A stretch of 64,000 nucleotides of DNA. Source: Curtobacterium sp. MCBD17_035 (GTDB lineage Bacteria; Actinomycetota; Actinomycetes; Actinomycetales; Microbacteriaceae). Positions 26,203 through 34,035 of the stretch are shown here, piece by piece; positions within the stretch are counted from its first letter, which is position 1; each line of letters begins with the position of its first letter. The stretch lies in the NCBI RefSeq assembly GCF_003234815.2, contig NZ_CP126279.1, positions 682,001 to 746,000 of the forward strand, read 5' to 3'. Made by a program: the position numbers and the translations under genes. The notes beneath the pieces were generated by a model, which saw only the letters and a list, made by a program, of their open reading frames with translations, had not been told where the DNA came from and searched no databases.

Positions 26203-26805
26203 CGGTGCCCACCGGAGCGAGCACGCGACCACCATCATAGGGGAGCCGAGCGGCGGGCGGGACCACCGCCTCCCGGACCGGTGCGCCTGAGCCGCGCCAC
26301 GCAGACCCTCGAAATGGGGACAACGCGCCCGTTGTCCGCCATTCTGGGGACTCGTAGCATCGGCTCCGTCGCGCGCGCGATCACATCCGGGTCGTCTGAT
26401 CCGGTGCGCGGACACGTACACAGCAGAGGCGTCGCTCCTCGCGAGCCCCAGGGCGCGGCCGTATCCGATCGGCATGCGCGGGGTGGGGAGCGGCTCGAGG
26501 GGGCGCGGCCGTCGTGTCGCGTCCCCTCCTGTGCCGCTGCCCGTCGCGCGTCGTGTGCGAGCCCCGCAGATTGCTTCGGCCTGCCGCCGACGCCATGTCG
26601 ACTCGCGTCCCAACGGGGTCGCCGGATCACCGCGGGGAGATCGGCACGATGGCGACGCGAGCAACGGAGCGACGGGTTGCTTGTTCGAATGATGCTCGCT
26701 AATCTACGGGCGGCCGGGTGTCGGGGGCTGGCGGTCATCGTGGTGGTCGACGCAACGAAGCGTTTTCCCGGGAGCTGGTCAACCGCAGCGGTGAGTCAGG
26801 GGCAC
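26203..26805. other. Spacer between tRNA-Ser and ABC exporter genes
   Basis: About 600 bases with no supported gene. It contains the perfect palindrome at 26318-26337. A 38-codon frame beginning at the ATG at 26690 is in frame with the ATPase gene and could extend it, but lacks a good ribosome site. Confidence 0.45.
26318..26337. promoter_or_regulatory. Perfect 8-bp inverted repeat, possible operator
   Basis: GGACAACG and CGTTGTCC flank CGCC. It lies about 120 bases upstream of the minus-strand tRNA-Ser and 490 bases before the exporter operon. It might be a repressor site or a hairpin; no regulator gene is adjacent. Confidence 0.45.
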
Positions 26806-27798
26806 ATGCGAAGCGAGACGAGCGCACGACCAGGGCGGGCAGGGGAAAACGTCGTTGAATTTGCCGCGTTCTCGAAGTCGTTCGGGGAATTCCCCGCGGT
26901 GCAGGATCTGGATCTCGAGGTCCGCCGCGGCGAGGTGTTCGGTTTCCTCGGTCCCAACGGAGCAGGCAAGACGACCACCATCGAATGCATGGTGGGCTTG
27001 CAACGTCCCACCAGCGGAGTCATCCGCGTACTCGGACTCGACCCAGCCATCGAGCGACAAGCGATCACACGTCGTGTCGCGGTGCAGCCGCAGTCGGCGA
27101 GCCTCTTCGACACGCTCACCGTGCGGGAAACGCTCGAGCTGTTCGCCTCGTTCCACGAGCAACCCCGCCCCGTCGCGGACGTGCTCGCCGAGGTCGGTCT
27201 CTCGGATCAAGCGGTCGAACGGACGAAGGGATTGTCCGGCGGGCAGACGCGCCGGCTCCTCCTCGCTGTGGCCCTGGTCGCAGATCCCGAGGTCCTCGTC
27301 CTCGACGAACCGTCCGCGGGCCTCGATCCTGCGGCACGACAGGCACTGTGGCAGATCATCCACGGCCTGCGGGACAGGGGAACGACGATCGTCCTCTCCA
27401 CACACCACATGGACGAAGCGACGACGGTCTGCGATCGTGTCGCCATCATCGTCGGCGGGCGCCTGGCTGCACTCGACAGCCCGGACGAGTTGATCCGTCA
27501 GCACGCGACCACCAGTGACGTCGCCTTCACCGTGGCCCCGACCGTCGCCGATGAGCAGATCGGCGCCGCCCTGCGGACTCCGTACAGCTCCGAACCCGTG
27601 CTGGGAGGTGTCCGCGTGCAGGTCACGACAGAGGACCCGGACGAACTGATCCGTCGAGTGACGTTCGCCCGGACCCTGCGGGCTCGCGAGCTCAGTGTCC
27701 GCCAGGCGAGCCTCGAGGACATCTTCCTGCAGCTCGCAGAACTGCCGGACGAACGTCGCGTGCGCCGGGGGGCGACGACGAAAGGGAACCGGCCATGA
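26806..27798 (+). CDS. ABC exporter ATP-binding protein
   Basis: 330 residues. Walker A GPNGAGKTTT, signature LSGGQTRRLLLAVAL, Walker B VLVLDEPSAGLDP and switch His in VLSTHHMDE are all intact. The C-terminal 90 residues form the accessory domain of DrrA-type and other drug or peptide exporters (SLEDIFLQLAEL). It hydrolyses ATP to drive the ABC-2 permease encoded next, whose ATG overlaps its stop. ATG 26806 follows GTCAGGGG; longer starts at 26791 or 26690 are possible. Confidence 0.92.
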   Translation: MRSETSARPGRAGENVVEFAAFSKSFGEFPAVQDLDLEVRRGEVFGFLGPNGAGKTTTIECMVGLQRPTSGVIRVLGLDPAIERQAITRRVAVQPQSASLFDTLTVRETLELFASFHEQPRPVADVLAEVGLSDQAVERTKGLSGGQTRRLLLAVALVADPEVLVLDEPSAGLDPAARQALWQIIHGLRDRGTTIVLSTHHMDEATTVCDRVAIIVGGRLAALDSPDELIRQHATTSDVAFTVAPTVADEQIGAALRTPYSSEPVLGGVRVQVTTEDPDELIRRVTFARTLRARELSVRQASLEDIFLQLAELPDERRVRRGATTKGNRP

Positions 27799-28829
27799 GA
27801 ACCGCACCGAGCGCCTCCGCGCGGTCGACCCATCGCGACGCGTTCCGGCAACTGGTGTTGTTGAGCTCTCGAGAGCTGTTCCGGAACATCAAGACGGTCA
27901 TCGCCTTGATGTTCATGTTCTTCTTCTTCCTGATCCTGATGGTCGGGATCGACTTCGTCATCAACGGCGGTCGGCCCGCTCCAGTTGCGTCGGTCGCGAA
28001 CGGGCCACACACCGCGCAGGTCGTCGAGGCGTTGCGGAACCGCGACATCGCCGTGCGGGCGGAGGACGCGGCGACCGCCAGGATCACGGTCGAGGATGAC
28101 AGCGCGCGGATCGTGCTCGTCGGCAAGACCAAACCGGCGTGGAAGCACCTCGTCGCCGCGGTGCACTCCACCGGGATCCCGTCGGCGGACATCGTCGTCA
28201 CTGATGCTTCCGGCGAGGCCGAGACCGACATACTGCGGGTCAATCTCGCCACGGTGCTGGTCACCGGGTTCATGGCGATCGCGTTCATGGGGACCTCCGT
28301 GCCGTTGGTCGCGCTCCGGCAACGCGGCACACTCCGGCTGCTCGGGACGACTCCGGTCAGACGGATGGCGTTCATCCTCGCGCAGAGCCCGGTGCGCTTG
28401 GCCCTGGGCATCGCCGAGGCGATCGTCATCGTGCTCATCGCCTGGAGCCAGGGGTACGTGGAGTCGTTCAACATCGTGCGACTGTTCGTGACCCTCGTCC
28501 TCGGGTTGGCGATGCTGTTCTCCTTCGCCTACCTCTTGGCGAGCCGGTCCGCGAACCCTGATGTGACCACACAGATCACCGGGTTCCTCCCGGTCATCGT
28601 CATCCTGACCTCCGGCACCGTCGTGCCGATCGACGTGTTCCCGGACGCAGTGCGCTCCATCACGTACGGGTTCCCGAGCACGTGGTTCATGCAGGCGATC
28701 GGGGCGGACATCGCCGGGACGGACCCGTTCGTCTCGGTCTACTGGCTGTGGCTGATGATGGCCGCGGTCGGCATCGCAGCTGCGCTGCTCGCGGCGCGAC
28801 TGTTCAAGTGGGACCAGGGCGAGCTGTAG
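27795..28829 (+). CDS. ABC-2 type exporter permease
   Basis: 344 residues. Plan of an ABC-2 permease: a membrane helix after the cytoplasmic start (VIALMFMFFFFLILMVGIDF), a large extracytoplasmic loop of about 140 residues, then five helices including VNLATVLVTGFMAIAFMG, EAIVIVLIAWS, LFVTLVLGLAMLFSFAYLLA and FLPVIVILTSGTVVPIDVFP. It forms the channel for the ATPase upstream. Substrate unknown; such pairs often export antibiotics or lipids and confer resistance. Confidence 0.92.
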   Translation: MRTAPSASARSTHRDAFRQLVLLSSRELFRNIKTVIALMFMFFFFLILMVGIDFVINGGRPAPVASVANGPHTAQVVEALRNRDIAVRAEDAATARITVEDDSARIVLVGKTKPAWKHLVAAVHSTGIPSADIVVTDASGEAETDILRVNLATVLVTGFMAIAFMGTSVPLVALRQRGTLRLLGTTPVRRMAFILAQSPVRLALGIAEAIVIVLIAWSQGYVESFNIVRLFVTLVLGLAMLFSFAYLLASRSANPDVTTQITGFLPVIVILTSGTVVPIDVFPDAVRSITYGFPSTWFMQAIGADIAGTDPFVSVYWLWLMMAAVGIAAALLAARLFKWDQGEL

Positions 28830-28904
28830 TCGCGATGTTGAGGAGATGCCGCTGGCGTCCGCGGGTCGCTTGGGTGTCCCGGCCTTGTCGTTGCGCCGGC
28901 CTTA

Positions 28905-28929
28905 CATAAGGTTGTGCCATAACCTTATG
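28905..28929. promoter_or_regulatory. Palindromic operator upstream of Fic gene
   Basis: CATAAGGTT and AACCTTATG form a perfect 9-bp inverted repeat around GTGCCAT, in otherwise very GC-rich DNA. It ends three bases before the AGGAGG ribosome site of the Fic gene, so a bound repressor would block transcription or early elongation. The Fic protein carries a C-terminal winged helix and may bind here itself. Confidence 0.7.
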
Positions 28930-28946
28930 CAAGGAGGTGGCGACCG

Positions 28947-30161
28947 ATGAGTTCAGGAGCGAGTCCGGCAGGGCAGGACGGTCCGGCGGTGCGGTACGAG
29001 GAGCGCGTGCTCCCGCCTGTGCACAACCCGGACCTGCTCTCGCGACGAGCAGCCGAGCGGCGTCGCGCGCCCTACCTCGCCGCAGTTCCACCGGCGATCG
29101 CCGCGATGCCCTTCACGATCCCCACCGAGGTCCTCGCCGAGGTCGATGACGCGTCCAGGACGATCACCCGGTTCGACGCCGAGTTCGCGGGATTCCCGGC
29201 GCCGTTCTCGGCCGTCCTGCTCCGCAGCGAGTCCGCGTCGAGCTCGCAGATCGAGCACCTGACCTCCGGCGCTCGAGCCATCGCCGAGGCGGAGATCGAC
29301 GAGCGGATCCAGGGCAACGCGCCGCTCATCGTGCGCAACGTCCGCGCCATGGAAGCAGCGATCGCCCTCGCCGACGACATCAGCGACGCGACGATCATCG
29401 AGATGCACCGCCAGTTGCTCGAGAGTTCCGCACCCCGGCTGGTCGGCGGGTACCGCGCGGAGCAGGTGTGGATCGGGGGCGCACTCCCGCACGACGCGGC
29501 GTTCGTCCCGCCGCACCACGAACGCGTGGCGGATGCGATGGCCGATCTCGTCGCGTTCACCAGGCGGACGGACCTCCCCGTCCTCGTCCAGGCGGCCGTC
29601 GCACATGCGCAGTTCGAGACCATCCACCCGTTCCCCGACGGGAACGGCCGGACGGGCCGCGCGCTCGTGCAGGCCATCCTCCGCAACGGTCGGCTGATCC
29701 GACACATGACGATCCCGGTCAGCAGCGGCATCCTCACGGACGTCGACGCGTACTTCGATGCGCTCGACGCCTATCGGCGGGGGGACGTGGCCCCGATCGT
29801 GGCTGTGTTCGCGACGGCCTCACTCGCAGCGCTCCGCAACGCGACCGTGCTCGCCGAGGACCTGGCGCGACTGCAGCGCGAGTGGGACGGTCGGTTGACG
29901 GGCCTCCGTGCGGACTCGACGGCGCGACGGCTCGCGCGGGTGTCCATCGAGCACCCGGCACTCAACGCTCGGCTCGCACGCGAGCGCACGGGCGCAAGCC
30001 AACCGGCGGTGGACAACGCGCTGCAGCAGTTGACCGAGCGCGGGATCCTCCGGATGGTCAACGGCCAGCGGCGGAACCGGGTGTGGCTGAACCCGGAGGT
30101 GCTCGACGCCCTCGACGCCTTCGGGGAGCGGAGCGGCCGGCGCCAGGATCCGTCGTACTGA
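28947..30161 (+). CDS. Fic-family AMP-transferase with C-terminal winged helix
   Basis: 404 residues. The catalytic loop HPFPDGNGRTGR is complete, with His as base, the phosphate-binding NGR and a second Arg. An N-terminal helix (SASSSQIEHLTSGARAI) resembles the inhibitory S-x-x-x-E-G/N motif of class II Fic proteins but with His after Glu. The C-terminal 90 residues (TGASQPAVDNALQQLTERGI then VNGQRRNRVWLN) form a winged helix. Such enzymes transfer AMP from ATP to protein targets, and the class often regulates its own operon. The palindrome just upstream fits autoregulation. AGGAGG lies 11 bases before the ATG. Confidence 0.93.
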   Translation: MSSGASPAGQDGPAVRYEERVLPPVHNPDLLSRRAAERRRAPYLAAVPPAIAAMPFTIPTEVLAEVDDASRTITRFDAEFAGFPAPFSAVLLRSESASSSQIEHLTSGARAIAEAEIDERIQGNAPLIVRNVRAMEAAIALADDISDATIIEMHRQLLESSAPRLVGGYRAEQVWIGGALPHDAAFVPPHHERVADAMADLVAFTRRTDLPVLVQAAVAHAQFETIHPFPDGNGRTGRALVQAILRNGRLIRHMTIPVSSGILTDVDAYFDALDAYRRGDVAPIVAVFATASLAALRNATVLAEDLARLQREWDGRLTGLRADSTARRLARVSIEHPALNARLARERTGASQPAVDNALQQLTERGILRMVNGQRRNRVWLNPEVLDALDAFGERSGRRQDPSY

Positions 30162-30285
30162 CGACCCTCCGGACGCCGCCACTTCGGAGGTACGCGAGGA
30201 CTCCTCGCGACCCCTATGCTGACGCTGATCGGTGGATCCGGTCGCAGCGCCGCGGACCCGAACCCGGCGGCGCACGGAGGGGAAC

Positions 30286-30582
30286 ATGCGCAAGCGCGCC
30301 ATCACCATCGGCCTCGTGCTCACGGCGGTCGCGGTCGCCGGGGTCGGCAACGCCACCGCCGCCGAGGCAGCCACCACCAAGTACGCCAACTGCACCGCCG
30401 TGCACAAGGTCTACTCGGGCGGCATCGCCAAGACCTCGGTGACGTACAACACGGTGCACCACACCAACGGCACGGTCGAGCACCGCAAGCTCAAGGGCAC
30501 CGTCAAGAAGGACAACGCCCTGTACTCGGCGAACAGCAAGCTCGACGCCGACAAGGACGGGATCGCCTGCGAGGCGGACTGA
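30286..30582 (+). CDS. Secreted Excalibur calcium-binding-domain protein
   Basis: 98 residues. A signal peptide (RKRAITIGLVLTAVAVAGVG then NATAAEA) is followed by the Excalibur domain YANCTAVHKVYSGGI ending in LDADKDGIACEAD, with the conserved D-x-D-x-D-G-x-x-C-E calcium loop and two cysteines that should pair. Function is extracellular and unknown. ATG 30286 follows GGAGGGGAAC; an earlier ATG at 30232 would spoil the signal peptide. Confidence 0.9.
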   Translation: MRKRAITIGLVLTAVAVAGVGNATAAEAATTKYANCTAVHKVYSGGIAKTSVTYNTVHHTNGTVEHRKLKGTVKKDNALYSANSKLDADKDGIACEAD

Positions 30583-30612
30583 CCCGGCGCCCCTCGGCGG
30601 CCGCGCCAGCGG

Positions 30613-30678
30613 GATGAGCCGCGGAACGGACCAGGAGCCGCGCATCGCCCCGGTTCACAGTCCGTTCCGCGGCTCATC
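30613..30678. terminator. Long inverted repeat between convergent genes, probable two-way terminator
   Basis: A perfect 19-bp repeat, GATGAGCCGCGGAACGGAC at 30613-30631 and its complement at 30660-30678, with a 28-base centre. It lies between the end of the Excalibur gene and the end of the acetamidase gene. The arms are unusually long and there is no T-run, so a different extragenic palindrome function is possible. Confidence 0.5.
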
Positions 30679-30743
30679 GACGCCGGTGCGACGTCGGTGC
30701 GAGTCAGTGCGACGCCGCGCGACGGCGGAGGCGGTGCGCCGCC

Positions 30744-31673
30744 TCAGACGAGGATCGCGTCGTGGGGCAGCAGCGCGTGCACGCCCCACGTCTGGTTCGC
30801 GATCTGGGTGACCCGCATGCTGACGGCGACACTGGCCATCGCCAGGGCCTGCGCGCGGGTGACGTCGTGCAGCGCAGCGATCCAGTCGACCATGGCGTTC
30901 AGGGCCGTGGCGGTCGCCGCGTTGAGGTCGGCGTCGAACCCGAAGGTGATCCGACCCGCCGGGGTGTCAGCGTGGACGCCCGGGACCGGTGCCGTGTCGA
31001 GCAGGGACAGCGTCATCGTCGTCGTCATGTCGCACTCGACGGCGGTGCCCGAGACCTCGCCGTCGCCCTGCGCCGCGTGGCCGTCGCCGACGAACAGGAG
31101 CGCGTCCGGCACGGTGACCGGGAGGTACAGCGTCGCGCCTGCGACGAGCTCGCGGCAGTCGATGTTCCCGCCGCCGACGGGCCGCGGCGGGATGGTCGAG
31201 TGCTCGCCGGTCGGCTCGGGAGGCACGCCCACGACGCCGAGGAACGGTGCGGTCCGGACGCCCAGGCCGAGCTGGTTCCGTGCCACGCCGGCCTCGGCGT
31301 CGATGTCCCAGAGCAGCGGGCCCCGCGTCGCGGTGTCGGCGAGACCGAGGGCCCGGTTCAGCTCGTTGTCGACGCCGCCCGAGCCGGTGTAGCCCCAGGT
31401 CCCGGGGACCAGGGCGTCGAACCGCACGGCGAGCACCTGCCCGGGCAGCGCGCCGGTGAGCGCGACGGGGCCGACGAGGCAGTGGCCGCGGCGGCTCGTG
31501 ATGAGTGTCGGGACCTCCTGGCCCGGCTCCTGCTGTCGTTCGAGGTACCCGGCCGCGCTCAGCGTGCGGACGGTGACGGTGTCGCCGGGGGACGCCCGCA
31601 GGATGGGCGCGCGCTCCGCCGTGAAGACGTCGATCGCCGTGTCGGTCGTGGGCTCGAGAACGTGGTCCGCCAT
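30744..31673 (-). CDS. Acetamidase/formamidase family protein
   Basis: 309 residues. Hydrolyses short amides to the acid and ammonia, in the cytoplasm. Characteristic stretches: LITSRRGHCLVGPVALTGAL, RFDALVPGTWGYTGSGG, PRPVGGGNIDCRELVAGATL and LFVGDGHAAQGDGEVSGTAV, where GGNID and GDGHAxQGDGE provide the metal-binding residues. Start at 31673, with GGCAGGATC upstream; the frame extends further 5' but overlaps the divergent MoxR gene promoter. No amide transporter is adjacent. Confidence 0.9.
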   Translation of the reverse strand: MADHVLEPTTDTAIDVFTAERAPILRASPGDTVTVRTLSAAGYLERQQEPGQEVPTLITSRRGHCLVGPVALTGALPGQVLAVRFDALVPGTWGYTGSGGVDNELNRALGLADTATRGPLLWDIDAEAGVARNQLGLGVRTAPFLGVVGVPPEPTGEHSTIPPRPVGGGNIDCRELVAGATLYLPVTVPDALLFVGDGHAAQGDGEVSGTAVECDMTTTMTLSLLDTAPVPGVHADTPAGRITFGFDADLNAATATALNAMVDWIAALHDVTRAQALAMASVAVSMRVTQIANQTWGVHALLPHDAILV

Positions 31674-31786
31674 GCACCGATCCTGCCACCGAGAGGGGTA
31701 CAGAACGGCGCCCGCCGTCGCGGAGGGGGCTGCCATCGGCCCGAGGTAGCATTCCCGGACACGTCCTACGAGCCTGGAGGTCCGGC

Positions 31787-32812
31787 TTGCCACACAGCGC
31801 TGACGTCGCCGATCCGGGGGGACCGGGCGGGGCGGGGGCATCGTTCCCGGTCGACGAGATCCGCTCCGCGGGCGACGCGATCGTGCGTGCGGTGGGCACG
31901 GTCGTGGACGGCAAGACCGAGGCGATCCGCACCGCGCTGACGGTCATGCTGGCCGAGGGGCACCTGCTCGTGGAGGACGTCCCGGGTGTCGGCAAGACCG
32001 TGCTCGCGAAGGCCCTCGCGGCCACGGTCGGTGGGTCGGTGAGCCGCATCCAGTTCACGAGCGACATGCTGCCGTCCGACGTGACGGGCGTGAACATCTA
32101 CGACCAGGCGTCCGGGTCCTTCCGGTTCGCCCCCGGGCCCGTGTTCGCGAACGTGGTCATCGGTGACGAGATCAACCGGACGAGCCCCAAGACCCAGTCC
32201 GCCCTGCTCGAGGCCATGGCGGAGTCGCAGGTCACGGTCGACGGCGTGACACGGCCCCTCGAGTCGCCGTTCATGATCGTCGCGACGCAGAACCCCATCG
32301 ACATGGAGGGCACGTACCCACTGCCCGAGGCACAGCGTGACCGCTTCATGGCCCGTATCACGATGGGCTACCCGAGCCTCGACGCCGAACGCGAGATGCT
32401 CCGCAGCCGTGGCGTCGGCGACCCGATGTCGGCACTGCGGCCCATCGTCGACGTCGCGACCCTCGCGACGATGATCCGGGCCGTGCACGCCGTGCACGTC
32501 GCGCCCGACGTTGAGGGCTACGTCGTCGACATCGTCCGCTCGACCCGGAGGCACCCGGACCTGCTGCTCGGTGCGAGTCCGCGGTCGACCCTGCACCTCG
32601 CCGGTGCTGCACGGGCTCGCGCCGCGCTCGAGGGTCGTCCGTTCGTCACCCCCGACGACGTCGCCGCGCTCGCCCCGGTCGTGCTCGCGCACCGCCTCGT
32701 GCCCGTCGCCCGGAACCTCGGCGGCGGTGCCGAGGACGCCGCTCGTGACGTCGTCGTCCGTATCGTCGCCGACACGGCGGTGCCGTTCGGCGCCGCGGCC
32801 GTGCGGTCCTGA
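31787..32812 (+). CDS. MoxR-family AAA+ ATPase
   Basis: 341 residues from TTG 31787 behind TGGAGG. Walker A EDVPGVGKT, Walker B VVIGDEINR, sensor region MIVATQNPIDMEGTYPLPEA and arginine finger region RDRFM are present. MoxR ATPases act as chaperones for metal or complex assembly. It is the first gene of a three-gene operon with DUF58 and transglutaminase proteins, a common bacterial set of unclear function, with stop/start overlaps between genes. Confidence 0.95.
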   Translation: MPHSADVADPGGPGGAGASFPVDEIRSAGDAIVRAVGTVVDGKTEAIRTALTVMLAEGHLLVEDVPGVGKTVLAKALAATVGGSVSRIQFTSDMLPSDVTGVNIYDQASGSFRFAPGPVFANVVIGDEINRTSPKTQSALLEAMAESQVTVDGVTRPLESPFMIVATQNPIDMEGTYPLPEAQRDRFMARITMGYPSLDAEREMLRSRGVGDPMSALRPIVDVATLATMIRAVHAVHVAPDVEGYVVDIVRSTRRHPDLLLGASPRSTLHLAGAARARAALEGRPFVTPDDVAALAPVVLAHRLVPVARNLGGGAEDAARDVVVRIVADTAVPFGAAAVRS

Positions 32813-34035
32813 TGCCCGGGACCCGCCGCGGTCGGGTCGCCCTGCCGCGGCCGACCTCACGCGGGTGGACCACGGTCGCGGTGGGCATCGGTCTGGTCGG
32901 GGCCGGGCTCGTGGCGACGACGAGCCTCGCGGTGACGGCCGGGCTCCTCGTCCTCGTGCTCGTCGTCCTCGGCGCCGTCGTCGCGATGGTCGCCGCCGGA
33001 CCGATCCGGGCGACGCGGCAGGTCCCGCGTACGACGATCGAGGCCGGTGCCGTGTTCCGCGCCACGCTGCTGGTCGAGGGTCGGCAGCGGGCGCTCGGCG
33101 TCGTGCGGGTGCTCGTGCGCGACCGCCTCGACGACCACTTCGCATCGGCAGGGGACCTCGAGGCCCTCGTCGACGTCGGGTCGAGTCGTCCCCCGGCGCG
33201 GCTCACCGTCGAGGCCATCGCCGCGCGCCGCGGTCGTCCCCGGTTGGGTCCGGCGACGGTCCGTGTCGCCGACCCGTTCGGACTCGTCCACGTCGACCGG
33301 GTCGTCGCGGCGGCGCAGGAGATCGTCGTCGTGCCCCGCACCACGGTGCTCGGCGCGATCGAGACGGGCGTGCTCTCGGGCGCGGTCTCGGCCGAGGCCG
33401 GACGAACCGGCCAAGGCGGGTCCGCGGACGACAGCGAACTCCGGCCCTACCGACCGGGCGATCCCATCCGCCGCGTGCACTGGGGGCAGAGCGCCAAGCG
33501 CGGCGAACTCCACGTCCGGCAGACCGCACAGGCCCAGCCGCCCGAGGCGACCGTCCTGCTCGACGTGCGCCGCGCCTCCTACCAGGAGCTCGGCCGCGAC
33601 CCGTTCGCGGAGCTGTCCGACATGGCCGGGGACGCCGCGTTCGAGCACGCGGTCGTCGTCGCCGCGAGCGTCGCACGGGTGCTCGCCGCGCGGACGTCCC
33701 GCGTCGCCCTCGTCACCGCGGACGACGTCCAGCCGTCGCCCGCGGGGGACCTGGCGTCCGTGCTCGTCGGACTCGCCGATGTCGCGCTGCGCTCCGACGC
33801 GCGCCCGGTGGCCGAGGTCCTGCCCGAGGTCCGCGCCGTCGACGTGCACGGCATGACCGCGGTCGTCACGGGCCAGTGCACGGCGGAGCAGGCGTCCGAG
33901 CTCGTCGCCCGCACGCCCGCGGCCTCGCGCGGGCTCCTCGTGGCGATCACGCCACCGGACGCCGCCGCTCGCGGGGTCCTCGACCGTGCCGGATGGCGCG
34001 TCCTCGTGGTGCCCGTGGGTGGGAGTGCCCGATGA
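32812..34035 (+). CDS. DUF58-domain membrane protein
   Basis: 407 residues, starting at the last base of the MoxR stop. Two membrane helices at about residues 22-60 (VAVGIGLVGAGLVATTSLAV and LLVLVLVVLGAVVAMVAAG) are followed by a soluble part with the DUF58 motif SELRPYRPGDPIRRVHWGQS and KRGELHVRQ. The C-terminal region is von-Willebrand-A-like. Probably interacts with the MoxR ATPase. Confidence 0.92.
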   Translation: MPGTRRGRVALPRPTSRGWTTVAVGIGLVGAGLVATTSLAVTAGLLVLVLVVLGAVVAMVAAGPIRATRQVPRTTIEAGAVFRATLLVEGRQRALGVVRVLVRDRLDDHFASAGDLEALVDVGSSRPPARLTVEAIAARRGRPRLGPATVRVADPFGLVHVDRVVAAAQEIVVVPRTTVLGAIETGVLSGAVSAEAGRTGQGGSADDSELRPYRPGDPIRRVHWGQSAKRGELHVRQTAQAQPPEATVLLDVRRASYQELGRDPFAELSDMAGDAAFEHAVVVAASVARVLAARTSRVALVTADDVQPSPAGDLASVLVGLADVALRSDARPVAEVLPEVRAVDVHGMTAVVTGQCTAEQASELVARTPAASRGLLVAITPPDAAARGVLDRAGWRVLVVPVGGSAR

